DNA of 64,000 bases from Sphingomonas taxi (lineage in GTDB: Bacteria; Pseudomonadota; Alphaproteobacteria; Sphingomonadales; Sphingomonadaceae), in assembly GCF_000764535.1 (NCBI RefSeq), contig NZ_CP009571.1, forward strand, positions 1,116,001 to 1,180,000, given 5' to 3'. Below are positions 1-9,887 of this stretch, piece after piece. A model generated the notes under the pieces. It saw nothing but the letters and a program-made list of their open reading frames with translations. It did not search any database and was not told where the DNA came from. Each line of letters begins with the position of its first letter. Position 1 is the stretch's first letter. A program made the position numbers and the translations under genes.

Positions 1-2101
1 AGGTATAGACATATCCGTTCTGGAGCCGGCCCGCGAGCCGGCTGGAGAGCTGCACCACCCAGGCCGAACCGTTCGGCCCGAACCGGTCGATCGTCTGTTC
101 GTCACCGCGATGCCACAGCAGACGGCCGATGGCGAAGGCGGGACGGACGAAGATCAGGTGGTAGAGTTCGTCGAAATAATATTTGTGGACGAGGAAGCGG
201 TACAGGATGCGGAACTGGTCGGCGACCGCCGCCGGGAAGCTCGGCGCCTTGATATAGGCATACCAGGCGGTGAACAGGCCGAGCAGCATCGCGATCGTCG
301 CCGACAATTTGATCGGCACCGGCACCTCGTGCATCGCGTGCATCAGATGTTCGCGGAAGGCGATGTCGCCCTTCCAGAACAGCTCGCCCGCATCGGGTTC
401 GATGAAATAGCGGTGGAAGACGAAGCCCGCTGCGATCGCGCCGATCGACAGGATGACGAGCGGCACCAGCATCGGCCACGGACTCTCGTGCGGGTGATAA
501 CCACCGGTCCCCGCGGGCAGGTCCTGCTGCGACGCGCCGTGCGTCGACGGCCGATCGCCGCTGTCCTCGGCCTGCGCCGGATTGCCGTGCGCCTCGTCGG
601 CGTGATGCGCGTCATGCCCATGCGCGTGGTGCGCATCGTGTCCGTGCGCGTCGTGCGCATGATCGTCATGGCCGTGGCCATGCGCGTCGTGCAGCGCGTG
701 CTGGATATGCTCCGACGCGGCCCAGCGCGGCTTGCCCCAGAAAGTGAGGAACATCAGGCGCCACGAATAGAAGCTGGTGATCAACGCGACGAGCACGCCG
801 ACGAACCACACGCCCGGTTCGCCCGCCGCCCAGCCGGCCTCGATAATCGCGTCCTTCGAATGGAAGCCCGCGAAACCGATGCCGAGCGGATTGCCGAACA
901 CCGCGGGCAGGCCGACGCCGGTGATCGCCAGCGTACCCATCATCATGCCCCAGAAGGTCAGCGGGATGCTTTTGCGCAGCCCGCCGTAATAGCGCATGTC
1001 CTGCTCGTGGTGCATCGCGTGGATCACCGAGCCCGCCCCGAGGAACAGCAGCGCCTTGAAGAAGGCGTGCGTGAACAGGTGGAACATCGCCGCGCCATAG
1101 GCGCCGACGCCCGCCGCGAAAAACATATAGCCGAGCTGCGAGCAGGTCGAATAAGCGATGACGCGCTTGATGTCGGTCTGCACCATGCCGACGGTCGCGG
1201 CGAACAGGCAGGTCGCGGCGCCGACCGCCATCACGACGTGCAGCGCGGTCGGCGACATTTCGAACATCGGCGACAGGCGGCAGACCATGAAGACGCCGGC
1301 GGTGACCATCGTCGCCGCGTGGATGAGCGCCGACACCGGGGTCGGGCCTTCCATCGCGTCGGGCAGCCAGGTGTGCAGGCCGAGCTGCGCCGACTTGCCC
1401 ATCGCGCCGACGAACAGCAGCAGGCAGAGCACCGTCATCGTATCGACGCGCATGCCGAGGAAGCCGATCGTCGAGCCCGCCATCGTCGGCGCCGCGGCGA
1501 GGATCGCCGGGATCGAGACGGTGCCGAACACCAGGAAGGTGCCGAAGATACCCAGCATGAAGCCGAGATCGCCGACGCGGTTGACGACGAACGCCTTGAT
1601 CGCGGCGGCATTGGCGGACGGCTTGCGGAACCAGAAGCCGATCAGCAGGTAGGAGGCGAGACCGACGCCTTCCCAGCCGAAGAACATCTGCACCAGCGTA
1701 TCCGCGGTGACGAGCATCAGCATCGCGAAGGTGAACAGCGACAGATAGGCGAAGAAGCGCGGCTGGTCCGGGTCCTCGCTCATATAGCCCCAGCTATAGA
1801 GGTGGACGAGCGCCGACACGCTGGTGATGACCACCAGCATGATCGCGGTGAGCTGGTCGACACGCAGCGACCAGTCGACCGCCATGTCGCCGCTGACGAT
1901 CCATTTGAGCACCGGCACGACGGTCGCGGTGTTGGTGCCGGCGAGGAAGCCGAGGAAGATCGGCCAGCTCAGCAGGCACGATAGGAACAGCGCGCCGGTG
2001 GTGATCGCCTTGGCCGGCACGAAGCCGATCGCCTTGTTGCCGAGCCCGGCAACGATCGCTGCCAGAAGCGGCAGGAACACGATGAAGAGGATGGAGGTCA
2101 C
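1..2101 (-). CDS. nuoL: NADH-quinone oxidoreductase subunit L (3' end outside window)
   Basis: Large proton-pumping antiporter-like membrane subunit of complex I, in the distal membrane arm. The GTG start at 2101 lies 6 nt past the nuoK stop and gives an N-terminus rich in Leu/Ile/Val ([16 protein letters not shown]). About 700 residues are visible with no stop; by family length only a few tens of residues are missing. Family motifs are clear: [16 protein letters not shown], a Lys-containing segment around [19 protein letters not shown], and [15 protein letters not shown]. Between two late transmembrane segments, residues about 465-505, sits a loop with 17 His in 41 residues mixed with Asp, Gly and Ala, which is not part of the family core. 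Last gene of the visible operon. Confidence 0.97.
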   Translation of the reverse strand, partial: MTSILFIVFLPLLAAIVAGLGNKAIGFVPAKAITTGALFLSCLLSWPIFLGFLAGTNTATVVPVLKWIVSGDMAVDWSLRVDQLTAIMLVVITSVSALVHLYSWGYMSEDPDQPRFFAYLSLFTFAMLMLVTADTLVQMFFGWEGVGLASYLLIGFWFRKPSANAAAIKAFVVNRVGDLGFMLGIFGTFLVFGTVSIPAILAAAPTMAGSTIGFLGMRVDTMTVLCLLLFVGAMGKSAQLGLHTWLPDAMEGPTPVSALIHAATMVTAGVFMVCRLSPMFEMSPTALHVVMAVGAATCLFAATVGMVQTDIKRVIAYSTCSQLGYMFFAAGVGAYGAAMFHLFTHAFFKALLFLGAGSVIHAMHHEQDMRYYGGLRKSIPLTFWGMMMGTLAITGVGLPAVFGNPLGIGFAGFHSKDAIIEAGWAAGEPGVWFVGVLVALITSFYSWRLMFLTFWGKPRWAASEHIQHALHDAHGHGHDDHAHDAHGHDAHHAHGHDAHHADEAHGNPAQAEDSGDRPSTHGASQQDLPAGTGGYHPHESPWPMLVPLVILSIGAIAAGFVFHRYFIEPDAGELFWKGDIAFREHLMHAMHEVPVPIKLSATIAMLLGLFTAWYAYIKAPSFPAAVADQFRILYRFLVHKYYFDELYHLIFVRPAFAIGRLLWHRGDEQTIDRFGPNGSAWVVQLSSRLAGRLQNGYVYT

Positions 2102-2107
2102 CTGTAT

Positions 2108-2413
2108 TTAGCCCTTCATCCGATTGACATCGTCGACCGCGATCGTGCCGCGGCCACGGAAATAGATCACCAGGATCGCCAGCCCGATCGCCGCCTCGCC
2201 GGCGGCGACGGTCAGCACGAACATCGCGAAAACCTGCCCGACGAGATCGTGGAGATAGGCGGAGAAGGCGACGAGGTTGAGGTTCACCGCGAGCAGGATC
2301 AGCTCGATCGCCATCAGGATGACGATCAGATTCTTCCGGTTGAGGAAGATGCCGAGCACACCCATCGTGAACAGGATCGCCGCCACGACCAAATAATGCG
2401 TCAACCCAATCAC
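2108..2413 (-). CDS. nuoK: NADH-quinone oxidoreductase subunit K
   Basis: Small three-helix membrane subunit of complex I, involved in proton translocation between the quinone site and the antiporter subunits. It is 101 aa, the usual size. The GTG start at 2413 overlaps the nuoJ stop (GTGA) and gives [20 protein letters not shown]. The two buried Glu of the family lie in the segments [14 protein letters not shown] and [13 protein letters not shown]. The arrangement implies co-translation with nuoJ. Confidence 0.97.
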   Translation of the reverse strand: MIGLTHYLVVAAILFTMGVLGIFLNRKNLIVILMAIELILLAVNLNLVAFSAYLHDLVGQVFAMFVLTVAAGEAAIGLAILVIYFRGRGTIAVDDVNRMKG

Positions 2414-3021
2414 AACTGCACCCCCTCGCCGACCGTCGGCTGGACGTTGCGCGTCGCATCCTGCGGACGGCGCGCATTCTGGCGGCTGATGTTCTGGCCG
2501 CGGACGCCGCCACGCTGGCGATGCGTCAGCACGATCGCGCCGATCATCGCGACGAGCAGGACGAAGCCCGCCGCCTCGAACACGAAGAGATAGCGCGTAT
2601 ACAGCAACTGCCCCATCGCCTGGATGTTGGGCACGTCGCCGTCGATCGGCGCGATGCGGCGGCTGATCTTGAGGCCGCCGGCGCTCCAGGCGCCGATGCC
2701 GATCAGGATTTCCGCCGCCAGCGCGACCGCGAGCGCGAGGCCGAGCGCGGCATAGCGCGCGACACCGGCGCGCAATTGCGCGACCTCGATGTCGAGCATC
2801 ATCACCACGAACAGGAACAGCACCGCCACCGCACCGACATAGACGATGACGAGGAGCATCGCGATGAACTCCGCCCCGACGAGCACCATCAGCCCCGCCG
2901 CGTTGAAGAAGGCGAGAATCAGCCACATCACCGAATGAACCGGATTGCGCGACGAAATCGTCATCGCCCCCGAACCGATCACGATGATCGCGAAGAGATA
3001 AAAGGCTATGGCCTGGATCAC
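2410..3021 (-). CDS. nuoJ: NADH-quinone oxidoreductase subunit J
   Basis: Membrane subunit of complex I (ND6 homologue), 203 aa with five predicted helices, e.g. [19 protein letters not shown] at the N-terminus and [26 protein letters not shown] in the middle, the latter carrying the conserved [12 protein letters not shown] signature (the pi-bulge helix in the family). The start is GTG at 3021. A 43-nt gap separates it from nuoI, the longest gap inside the visible operon. Its stop overlaps the nuoK start. The C-terminal tail after the last helix (about residues 170-203) is polar and rich in Arg and Gln. Confidence 0.96.
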   Translation of the reverse strand: MIQAIAFYLFAIIVIGSGAMTISSRNPVHSVMWLILAFFNAAGLMVLVGAEFIAMLLVIVYVGAVAVLFLFVVMMLDIEVAQLRAGVARYAALGLALAVALAAEILIGIGAWSAGGLKISRRIAPIDGDVPNIQAMGQLLYTRYLFVFEAAGFVLLVAMIGAIVLTHRQRGGVRGQNISRQNARRPQDATRNVQPTVGEGVQL

Positions 3022-3064
3022 GAGTTGGTCGGCCCCCTAAGCCCGGAATCGAATGCGGCGCGCA

Positions 3065-3550
3065 TTAACGGTATGGCGCATCGGCGGCAAGGTTCGCCGC
3101 GATCGCGCTTTCCCAGCGGTCGCCATTGTCGAGCAGCTTGGCCTTGTCGTAGATCAGCTCCTCGCGCGTCTCGGTCGAGAATTCGTAATTCGGCCCCTCG
3201 ACGATCGCATCGACCGGGCAGGCCTCCTGGCACAGACCGCAATAGATGCATTTGGTCATGTCGATGTCGTAGCGCGTCGTGCGGCGGCTGCCGTCATCGC
3301 GCGGTTCGGCCTCGATCGTGATCGCCTGCGCCGGGCACACCGCCTCGCAGAGCTTGCACGCGATGCAGCGTTCCTCGCCGTTCGGATAGCGGCGCAGCAC
3401 GTGCTCGCCGCGGAACCGCGGGCTGACCGGGTTGCGCTCATAGGGGTAGTTGATCGTCGCCTTGGGCTTGAAGAAATACTTCAGCGTGAGGGCGTGCGCC
3501 TTCACGAACTCCCACAAGGTGAACGACTTGATGATCTGTGCGACGCTCAA
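3065..3550 (-). CDS. nuoI: NADH-quinone oxidoreductase subunit I (8Fe ferredoxin subunit)
   Basis: Peripheral-arm subunit carrying clusters N6a and N6b, which pass electrons toward the N2 cluster of NuoB. Two CxxCxxCxxxC motifs are intact: Cys62/65/68/72 and Cys101/104/107/111. I chose the TTG at 3550 ([20 protein letters not shown], 161 aa) because it matches the family N-terminus and overlaps the stop of the small upstream ORF (TTGA). A longer reading back to 3661 adds only a polar Arg/Asp-rich stretch that is the shadow of that ORF. Confidence 0.95.
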   Translation of the reverse strand: MSVAQIIKSFTLWEFVKAHALTLKYFFKPKATINYPYERNPVSPRFRGEHVLRRYPNGEERCIACKLCEAVCPAQAITIEAEPRDDGSRRTTRYDIDMTKCIYCGLCQEACPVDAIVEGPNYEFSTETREELIYDKAKLLDNGDRWESAIAANLAADAPYR

Positions 3551-3678
3551 GAGCCCAATCCCGTCATTCGGTCGATCACGACGACCATCAATCCGATCGC
3601 GACGCCGATCAGCGCCCGATTCCGTAACGCCTGCGGCCGAAGGCCGCGGGCGATCATCCATTCGCTGGCCCGGCTCAT
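3547..3678 (-). CDS. 43-aa single-pass membrane protein between nuoH and nuoI
   Basis: I do not recognise this as a named family. The ATG at 3678 overlaps the nuoH stop (ATGA) and its own stop overlaps the nuoI start (TTGA), so it fills the space between two core genes with no spare base. The product has a basic N-terminus ([20 protein letters not shown]) followed by one hydrophobic helix ([18 protein letters not shown]) and a short tail, which suggests an N-in single-pass inner-membrane peptide. Coupling on both sides argues for real translation. It could be an accessory or assembly peptide of complex I (inference), or simply a leader that allows nuoI to be translated from its weak TTG start. 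Confidence 0.6.
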   Translation of the reverse strand: MSRASEWMIARGLRPQALRNRALIGVAIGLMVVVIDRMTGLGS

Positions 3679-4730
3679 CCGCCGACCGGCACGCGGATCA
3701 GCATCAGCACGCCCGACACCAGGAACACCCAGAACAGCGACAGCGGCAGGAACACCTTCCACCCCAGCCGCATCAGCTGGTCGTAGCGGTAGCGCGGCAC
3801 CGTCGCCTTGACCCAGCTGAACACGAAGAAGAAGAACAGCATCTTCGCGAACAGCCAGATGATCCCGGGCACGTAATAGAGCGGCGCCCAGTCGATCGGC
3901 GGCAGCCAGCCGCCCCAGAACAGCGTCGCGTTGAGCGCGCACATCAGCAGCACGTTGGCATATTCGCCGAGCCAGAAGAGCGCGAAGCTCATCGAGCTAT
4001 ATTCGGTCTGATAACCGGCGACGAGCTCGCTCTCCGCCTCGGTCAGATCGAACGGCGCGCGCTGCGTCTCGGCGAGGCTGGAGATGAAGAACATCACCGC
4101 CATCGGGAAGAGCAGCGGGTTGATGCCGAAGGCGTTGATGTGGAGGTTGAGCGTGCTGGTCTGCGCCAGCACGATGCCGCTGAGGTTGAACGTCCCCGCC
4201 CACATCACCACCGAGATGAGGATGAAGCCGATCGCGACTTCGTAGCTCACCATCTGCGCGGCGGCACGCAGCGCCGAGTAGAAGGGATATTTGGAGTTGG
4301 ACGCCCAACCCGACAGGATCACGCCATAGACGCCGAGCGACGAGGCGGCGAGCACGTAGAGCAGGCCGACGTTGATGTCGGCGAGCACCACGCCCGCCCC
4401 GAACGGCACCACCGCCCAGACGATCAAGGCCACCGTGAAGGTGATGATCGGCGCGAGCAGGAACAACGTCCGGTTCGCGGCGGCGGGGACGATCGTCTCC
4501 TGCAGGAAGACCTTGAGGCCGTCGGCGAACGACTGGAGCAGGCCGAACGGGCCGACGACGTTGGGGCCGCGACGCAGCGCCATCGCCGCCCAGATCTTGC
4601 GATCGGCATAGATGATCATCGCCACGGCCAGCATCAGCGGCAGCGCGATGACGAGGATGCCGACGATCGTCGCGACGAACCATGCCCAGCCGTAGGACAT
4701 GCCGACGGTCGTGTTGAAGAAATCGGTCAC
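3675..4730 (-). CDS. nuoH: NADH-quinone oxidoreductase subunit H
   Basis: Membrane subunit at the junction with the peripheral arm; forms part of the quinone chamber. 351 aa, the normal length, from a GTG start at 4730 that overlaps the stop of the preceding small ORF (GTGA). An in-frame ATG at 4763 would add 11 residues but would run into that ORF. Recognisable signatures are [38 protein letters not shown] and the acidic loop [23 protein letters not shown] split across two helices. The C-terminus ends in a hydrophobic helix and a short RVPVGG tail. Confidence 0.97.
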   Translation of the reverse strand: MTDFFNTTVGMSYGWAWFVATIVGILVIALPLMLAVAMIIYADRKIWAAMALRRGPNVVGPFGLLQSFADGLKVFLQETIVPAAANRTLFLLAPIITFTVALIVWAVVPFGAGVVLADINVGLLYVLAASSLGVYGVILSGWASNSKYPFYSALRAAAQMVSYEVAIGFILISVVMWAGTFNLSGIVLAQTSTLNLHINAFGINPLLFPMAVMFFISSLAETQRAPFDLTEAESELVAGYQTEYSSMSFALFWLGEYANVLLMCALNATLFWGGWLPPIDWAPLYYVPGIIWLFAKMLFFFFVFSWVKATVPRYRYDQLMRLGWKVFLPLSLFWVFLVSGVLMLIRVPVGG

Positions 4731-4960
4731 TGGTCGACTCCAGTCTGGGTCGACGCAAACCACTGGTCGAACCGCAGCAAGACGAAAGCGGCGATCAGCG
4801 GCAGCAGCGCCGACGTCAGCGACGCAGACAACCCGAACAACGGATTCGGCCGCACTGGCACCCCGAAAACCAAGGCAAGCGACCCGACGAAATTGATCGC
4901 CGCGATTACGAGCAGCACCGCCGGCCCCACATGGATGACCTTACGATAGAAGGGACTCAT
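4727..4960 (-). CDS. 77-aa two-helix membrane protein between nuoG and nuoH
   Basis: Unrecognised small protein. The ATG at 4960 shares one base with the nuoG stop (TGATG), and the stop overlaps the nuoH GTG start (GTGA). It starts [20 protein letters not shown] and has two hydrophobic spans, roughly residues 12-34 and 46-63, joined by a short loop with [10 protein letters not shown]; the tail [15 protein letters not shown] is polar. Both termini may face the same side. Position beside nuoH suggests it inserts near the same membrane arm (inference). No cofactor-binding residues are apparent. The exact overlaps make a real coding gene likely, but I cannot assign a role. Confidence 0.7.
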   Translation of the reverse strand: MSPFYRKVIHVGPAVLLVIAAINFVGSLALVFGVPVRPNPLFGLSASLTSALLPLIAAFVLLRFDQWFASTQTGVDQ

Positions 4961-6963
4961 CACTCCGCCGCCTCCGCGAACGTCTCGCCATGGACCAGTT
5001 CGGCCGAACAGCGCTGCATCGTCGGGGACGCGCGGCAGATGGCGTTGGTCAGATAGAAATCCTTGATCGGATAGCCGGTGAGGCTCCCCTGCCCGGCACC
5101 GTCGAGCGCCGGCGGGTTCCACTCATAGCCGGCGAGCTCGCCGACGTTGCGCAATGCGGGGACCTCGGCGGTCATCGCCTCGCGCAGCCCGGCGAGGCTG
5201 TCGAACGGCAGCGTCGTACCGAGCACTTCCGACAAGGCACGGAAGATCGTCCAGTCCTCGCGCGCATCGCCCGGTGCGAACACCGCGCGCTCGCCACGCT
5301 GGACGCGGCCTTCGAGATTGACCCAGGTGCCCGACTTCTCGGCATAGGTCACGCCCGGCAGGATGACGTCGGCATGATGCGCGCCGGTGTCGCCGTGATG
5401 GCCGACATAGACCTTGAAGCCGCCGAACTTGGGGTAATCGACCTCGTCCGCGCCGAGGAAGAAGGTCACCGCCGCGTTCGACAGATCGGCGATGCCGCCC
5501 TTCTGCGCATAGCCGAGCATCAGCCCGCCCATCCGGCTCGCCGCCATATGGACGACGTTAAAGCCGTTCCAGCCGTCACGCACCAGATTGAACTGCTTGG
5601 CGAAGGCGAGCGCGGCGCCATGGCCGCCCTTTAGCGCACCGCCGCCGACGATGACCATCGGCTTGGCGGCATCGGTAAAGAGCTTGGCGACCGCCTCGGG
5701 CAGATTGCCGAGCAGCGACAGATCGGCACCCAGCCATTCGACCTTGTAGGTCAGCTCGGTCTCCGGCCCGATCGCGAAGACCTTGGCACCCTTCTTGATC
5801 GCCTTGCGGATGCGGGTGTTTACCAGCGGCGCTTCCCAGCGCAAATTGGTGCCGACCAGCAGGATCGCATCGGCCTCTTCGACGCCGGCGATCGTGGTGT
5901 TGAAATTGACCGCGGCGAGGCTCGACGTGTCATAGTCCATGCCCGTCTGCCGCCCTTCGAGCAGCGACGAGCCGAGCTTCGCGAGCAGCGCCTTGGCGGC
6001 GTACATCGTCTCGCAGTCGACCAGATCGCCCGCCACCGCGGCGACGTTCGCGCCCGCGGCTTCGACCCTGGTCTTGATGACCGCGAACGCCTCGTCCCAG
6101 CTGACCGGGGCGAGCTTGCCGTCACGGCGGACATAGGGACGATCGAGGCGACGACGGACGAGGCCGTCGACGTGGTGGCGCGTCTTGTCGTGCGCCCATT
6201 CCTCGTTGACGTCCTCGTTGATGCGCGGGACGCAGCGCAGCACCTGACGGCCGCGGCTGTCGAGGCGGATGTTGGTGCCGACCGCATCCTGCACGTCGAT
6301 GGTGAGCGTCTTCTTGAGCTCCCACGGCCGCGCTTCGTACGAATAGGGCTTCGAGGTCAGCGCGCCGACCGGGCAGAGGTCGACGACGTTGCCACTCAGC
6401 TCGCTGGTCACCGCCTGTTCGAGATAGGAGGTGATCTGCATGTCCTCGCCGCGATAGATCGCGCCGATCTCCTCGACCCCGGCGACCTCTTCGGCGAAGC
6501 GGACGCAGCGGGTGCACTGAATGCAGCGGGTCATGATCGTCTTGACGATCGGACCCATATACTTCTCGGTCACCGCCCGCTTGTTCTCGGTGTAGCGGCT
6601 ATGGCCCTTGCCGTAAGCGACCGACTGGTCCTGCAGATCGCATTCGCCGCCCTGATCGCAGATCGGGCAGTCGAGCGGGTGGTTGATGAGCAGGAATTCC
6701 ATAACGCCCTCGCGGGCATTCTTCACCATTGGCGTGGTGGTGAAGACTTCCTGATTGTCCGCGGCGGGCAGCGCGCACGAGGCCTGCGGCTTGGGCGGCC
6801 CCGGCTTCACCTCGACGAGGCACATGCGGCAATTGCCGGCGATCGACAGCCGTTCATGATAGCAGAAGCGCGGGATTTCCTTGCCCGCGGCTTCGCACGC
6901 CTGGAGGACCGTCGCGCCCTGCGGCACCTCGACCTCGATCCCGTCTACTTTCAGCTTCGGCAT
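4960..6963 (-). CDS. nuoG: NADH-quinone oxidoreductase subunit G
   Basis: Largest peripheral-arm subunit, 667 aa, carrying several iron-sulfur clusters on the electron path from NuoE/F. Visible ligands: 2Fe-2S set Cys34, Cys45, Cys48, Cys63; the His-Cys set His95, Cys99, Cys102, Cys108; and a 4Fe-4S set Cys147, Cys150, Cys153, Cys197. The rest is a molybdopterin-oxidoreductase-like fold without an obvious active site. I chose the ATG at 6963 ([16 protein letters not shown]), which shares a base with the stop of the upstream secreted-protein gene (TAATG). A longer reading to 7083 adds a non-homologous extension. Confidence 0.97.
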   Translation of the reverse strand: MPKLKVDGIEVEVPQGATVLQACEAAGKEIPRFCYHERLSIAGNCRMCLVEVKPGPPKPQASCALPAADNQEVFTTTPMVKNAREGVMEFLLINHPLDCPICDQGGECDLQDQSVAYGKGHSRYTENKRAVTEKYMGPIVKTIMTRCIQCTRCVRFAEEVAGVEEIGAIYRGEDMQITSYLEQAVTSELSGNVVDLCPVGALTSKPYSYEARPWELKKTLTIDVQDAVGTNIRLDSRGRQVLRCVPRINEDVNEEWAHDKTRHHVDGLVRRRLDRPYVRRDGKLAPVSWDEAFAVIKTRVEAAGANVAAVAGDLVDCETMYAAKALLAKLGSSLLEGRQTGMDYDTSSLAAVNFNTTIAGVEEADAILLVGTNLRWEAPLVNTRIRKAIKKGAKVFAIGPETELTYKVEWLGADLSLLGNLPEAVAKLFTDAAKPMVIVGGGALKGGHGAALAFAKQFNLVRDGWNGFNVVHMAASRMGGLMLGYAQKGGIADLSNAAVTFFLGADEVDYPKFGGFKVYVGHHGDTGAHHADVILPGVTYAEKSGTWVNLEGRVQRGERAVFAPGDAREDWTIFRALSEVLGTTLPFDSLAGLREAMTAEVPALRNVGELAGYEWNPPALDGAGQGSLTGYPIKDFYLTNAICRASPTMQRCSAELVHGETFAEAAE

Positions 6964-7673
6964 TACTTGGATTCCTGCGACGCGGGACGCACCGGTGGCA
7001 CGACACCGCGATAAAGAACTTCGCCCAACGCGCCCTCGAGAATGATCTTGCCCAAAGTCAACTTTTGTCCACTCGGCAGACATTGCGAGATATTCGGGGC
7101 CAATGCGGCGAATGCCGCATTCTGCGCCGGACTGGCGGTCCGTGCCATGACCACCGCTTTCGCGTCTACAGGATCATGCTCGACGACGCATTGCGCCAGA
7201 ACGAGCAAACCCATCTGGATATTGCGATCGCCATCGGCCGTCGTTGCCTGCGTGTTGGCGTCGAACGGCACCGCCGGCAACTGCCACGCCACCTTTCTTA
7301 TCCCAGCCTCGGACCGACGGCGATACAATTCGACGAACAGCGCTCCGCGCAGCAACATCGGCTTGAACCGCATCATGCCGCTTGCCAGACACTCGCTATC
7401 CGCCATCGGCGCCAGCGCGCTCGTGTTCACGTCCTCGGCAGGCAGGGTGAGCAACCGGGCAACCCGGCCCGACTGGCGATCGACGGTGCAGCGTGCGAAC
7501 TCCGCCATTGCAATCCGGCCGCGATCGGCCGCCGACAGGCCCGGCGTCTCCGGCAGCCGCGCGCGGCGGGGGATCGGGATGTTGGTCCCGGTATCCGCCT
7601 CGGTCTGCTTCTGTGCGATCGCCCCGGAGGCGATCGACAGTCCGACCATTGCCAGGACGAGCGAAGACCTCAC
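6963..7673 (-). CDS. Secreted four-cysteine tandem-repeat protein inside the nuo operon
   Basis: No family recognised. 236 aa from a GTG start at 7673 that overlaps the nuoF stop (GTGA); its TAA stop overlaps the nuoG ATG. The N-terminus [20 protein letters not shown] is a typical Sec signal peptide with cleavage near AIA-Q, so the product should be periplasmic or surface-exposed. The mature part looks like two copies of one unit: [17 protein letters not shown] with SECLASG, then [17 protein letters not shown] with SQCLPSG, each followed by a hydrophobic segment ending near ELYRR or EVLYRG. This gives four Cys, two per unit, suited to disulfides. A periplasmic protein between two cytoplasmic-arm genes is unusual; its link to complex I is unknown. 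Confidence 0.75.
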   Translation of the reverse strand: MRSSLVLAMVGLSIASGAIAQKQTEADTGTNIPIPRRARLPETPGLSAADRGRIAMAEFARCTVDRQSGRVARLLTLPAEDVNTSALAPMADSECLASGMMRFKPMLLRGALFVELYRRRSEAGIRKVAWQLPAVPFDANTQATTADGDRNIQMGLLVLAQCVVEHDPVDAKAVVMARTASPAQNAAFAALAPNISQCLPSGQKLTLGKIILEGALGEVLYRGVVPPVRPASQESK

Positions 7674-8974
7674 TCGGCAGCTTCCTGCATCGGCGTCAGA
7701 TCGCCGCCGCTACGTTCGTTGATCCGGCGCTCCAGCTCGGGGCGGAAATGCTTGATGAGACCCTGGATCGGCCAAGCCGCGGCATCGCCGAGCGCGCAGA
7801 TCGTGTGACCCTCGACCTGCTTGGTGACCTGATGCAGCGTATCGATCTCGGCGATGTCGGCGTCGCCGGTGCGCAGCCGCTCCATCACGCGCCACATCCA
7901 GCCGGTGCCTTCGCGGCACGGCGTGCACTGGCCGCAGCTCTCATGCTTGTAGAAGTAGGAGATGCGGCTGATCGCACGGACGATGTCGGTCGACTTGTCC
8001 ATGACGATCACCGCCGCGGTGCCGAGGCCCGAACCGACCGCCTTGAGGCCGTCGAAATCCATCGGCGCGTCGACGATGTCCTTCGCCGGCACCAGCGGCA
8101 CCGACGAGCCGCCCGGGATCACCGCGAGCAGATTGTCCCAGCCGCCGCGGATGCCGCCGCAATGCGTCTCGATCAGCTCGCGGAACGTCAGGCCCATCGC
8201 GTCCTCGACCACGCACGGCTTATTCACATGCCCGCTGATCTGATAGAGCTTGGTGCCCTTGTTGTTTTCGCGGCCGAAGCCCGAGAACCACGATGCCCCG
8301 CGGCGCAGGATCGTCGGTGCGACTGCGATCGACTCGACGTTGTTGACCGTCGTCGGGCAGCCGTAGAGGCCCGCGCCGGCCGGGAACGGCGGCTTCAAAC
8401 GCGGCTGGCCCTTCTTGCCCTCGAGGCTTTCGAGCATCGCGGTCTCTTCGCCGCAGATATAGGCGCCGGCGCCGCGATGGACGAAGACGTCGAAGTCATA
8501 GCCCGAACCGCTGGCGTTCTTGCCGATCAGCCCCTTGTCGTACGCCTCGGCGACCGCGGCGAACAGCGTCTCCGCCTCGCGGATATATTCGCCGCGGATG
8601 TAGATATAGGCCGCACGCGCGCGCATCGCATAGCCGGCGATCAGCGCGCCCTCGATCAGCTTGTGCGGATCGTGGCGGATGATCTCGCGGTCCTTGCACG
8701 AGCCGGGTTCGGATTCGTCGGCGTTGATGACGAGGAAGTTCGGCCGGTCGGGCTTGGGCTCCTTGGGCATGAACGACCATTTGGTGCCGGTGGGGAAGCC
8801 CGCACCGCCACGGCCGCGCAGCCCGCTCGCCTTGATGACGTCGATGATCGCGTCCTGGCCGAGCGCCATCAGCGCCTTGGTATTGTCCCAGTCGCCACGC
8901 TTCAGCGCCGCTTCGAGGTTCCACGGCTGGAACCCGTAGACGTTGGTGAAGATGCGGTCTTTATCGGCAAGCAT
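7670..8974 (-). CDS. nuoF: NADH-quinone oxidoreductase subunit F (FMN and NADH site)
   Basis: Binds FMN and NADH and holds cluster N3, the entry point of electrons into complex I. 434 aa, the usual length. The glycine-rich nucleotide and flavin motif [16 protein letters not shown] lies near residues 55-70, and the N3 ligands are Cys347, Cys350, Cys353 ([10 protein letters not shown]) and Cys393. The ATG at 8974 shares a base with the stop of the upstream coiled-coil ORF (TGATG). It works with NuoE and NuoG as the dehydrogenase module. Confidence 0.98.
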   Translation of the reverse strand: MLADKDRIFTNVYGFQPWNLEAALKRGDWDNTKALMALGQDAIIDVIKASGLRGRGGAGFPTGTKWSFMPKEPKPDRPNFLVINADESEPGSCKDREIIRHDPHKLIEGALIAGYAMRARAAYIYIRGEYIREAETLFAAVAEAYDKGLIGKNASGSGYDFDVFVHRGAGAYICGEETAMLESLEGKKGQPRLKPPFPAGAGLYGCPTTVNNVESIAVAPTILRRGASWFSGFGRENNKGTKLYQISGHVNKPCVVEDAMGLTFRELIETHCGGIRGGWDNLLAVIPGGSSVPLVPAKDIVDAPMDFDGLKAVGSGLGTAAVIVMDKSTDIVRAISRISYFYKHESCGQCTPCREGTGWMWRVMERLRTGDADIAEIDTLHQVTKQVEGHTICALGDAAAWPIQGLIKHFRPELERRINERSGGDLTPMQEAAE

Positions 8975-9219
8975 CAGGCGTGTCCGTCCACGAGATCGAG
9001 GCGCTGCTTGACCCGGCGCATGTCGCTCGACAGGCCGTCGACGCCCTGCTGGACCGCGGCCAGATGGGTATCGATGCCGAGCAGGCGATGCTCCATCGCC
9101 GTCTGCCGCAATTCCATATTGATCATCCGGTCCTTCACATCGGACATATCACCGCGGATGCCACGGAGCATCTCGGTGATGAAGCGGGTATCGCCGACCG
9201 TCGGATGTTCGTCAGACAT
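8974..9219 (-). CDS. Small coiled-coil protein A (81 aa) between nuoE and nuoF
   Basis: Unrecognised soluble protein. The ATG at 9219 shares a base with the nuoE stop (TAATG) and its own stop shares a base with the nuoF ATG (TGATG); an in-frame ATG at 9228 is possible but less neatly placed. Sequence begins [20 protein letters not shown] and continues as a near-continuous amphipathic helix with heptad-like Leu/Ile/Met spacing, ending in [15 protein letters not shown]. It shares the motif GDMxDxKxRM with the ORF on the other side of nuoE, so the two appear to be paralogues. Likely forms a dimer or multimer. It has no Cys, so it is not an iron-sulfur protein. Confidence 0.75.
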   Translation of the reverse strand: MSDEHPTVGDTRFITEMLRGIRGDMSDVKDRMINMELRQTAMEHRLLGIDTHLAAVQQGVDGLSSDMRRVKQRLDLVDGHA

Positions 9220-9887
9220 TATGCCCACTCCCCCCGATAATCATGATTGGCGTCGACCATCGCGGTCAGCGTCGTCGGGCCACCCTCCGGGCAGCTCGTC
9301 TGGCGGCCGATCGTCGACCCGGCCTTGGGCGTCTCGCCATTGGCGAGCGCCTCGAGCACCGCGACGGTACGGTCGTAGTCGAGGTCTTCGTAATTGTCGT
9401 CGTTGATCTGGACCATCGGCGCGTTGGCGCAGGTGCCGAGACACTCGACCTCGGTCAGCGTGAACATGCCGTCCGGCGTCGTGCCGCCCTTGACCAGCCC
9501 GCGGTTCTTGCAGGCGGCGAGCACGTCGTCCGAGCCGCGCAGCATGCACGGCGTGGTGCCGCAGACCTGCACATGATAGCGGCCGACCGGCGCCAGGTTG
9601 AACATCGTGTAGAAGGTCGCGACCTCGAACACGCGCATGTACGGCACGCCGATCTGACGCGCGACGAACTCGATCACCGGCACGGGCAGCCAGCCCTGCG
9701 TCTGCGTCTCGGCGCCGACCTGGCGCTGGGCGAGGTCGAGGAACGGGATCGACGCGGACTGCTCACGGCCCTTGGGATAGCGTGCGAGGATCTCGTTCGC
9801 CTTCTTCTGGTTCTCTTCGTTCCAGGCGAAGCCACCCCAGCGGGCGCGGGTCTCGGCTTCGTCGGGAATGTGTGCTGCTTCAGCCAT
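9219..9887 (-). CDS. nuoE: NADH-quinone oxidoreductase subunit E (2Fe-2S, thioredoxin fold)
   Basis: Peripheral subunit holding cluster N1a next to the FMN of NuoF. 222 aa, with an N-terminal helical part and a C-terminal thioredoxin-like domain. The 2Fe-2S ligands are Cys109 and Cys114 (CGTTPCMLRG) and Cys149 and Cys153 (CLGTCANAPM). The ATG at 9887 shares a base with the stop of the upstream coiled-coil ORF (TAATG). After the last ligand there is a tail of about 60 residues (ending MVDANHDYRGEWA). Confidence 0.97.
   Translation of the reverse strand: MAEAAHIPDEAETRARWGGFAWNEENQKKANEILARYPKGREQSASIPFLDLAQRQVGAETQTQGWLPVPVIEFVARQIGVPYMRVFEVATFYTMFNLAPVGRYHVQVCGTTPCMLRGSDDVLAACKNRGLVKGGTTPDGMFTLTEVECLGTCANAPMVQINDDNYEDLDYDRTVAVLEALANGETPKAGSTIGRQTSCPEGGPTTLTAMVDANHDYRGEWA

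Noticed and set aside
110..1984. Long open frame opposite nuoL on the plus strand (624 codons)
   Set aside because: Antisense to a clear core gene; composition is Arg/His/Gln/Asp-rich as expected for a high-GC shadow frame, and there is no family resemblance.
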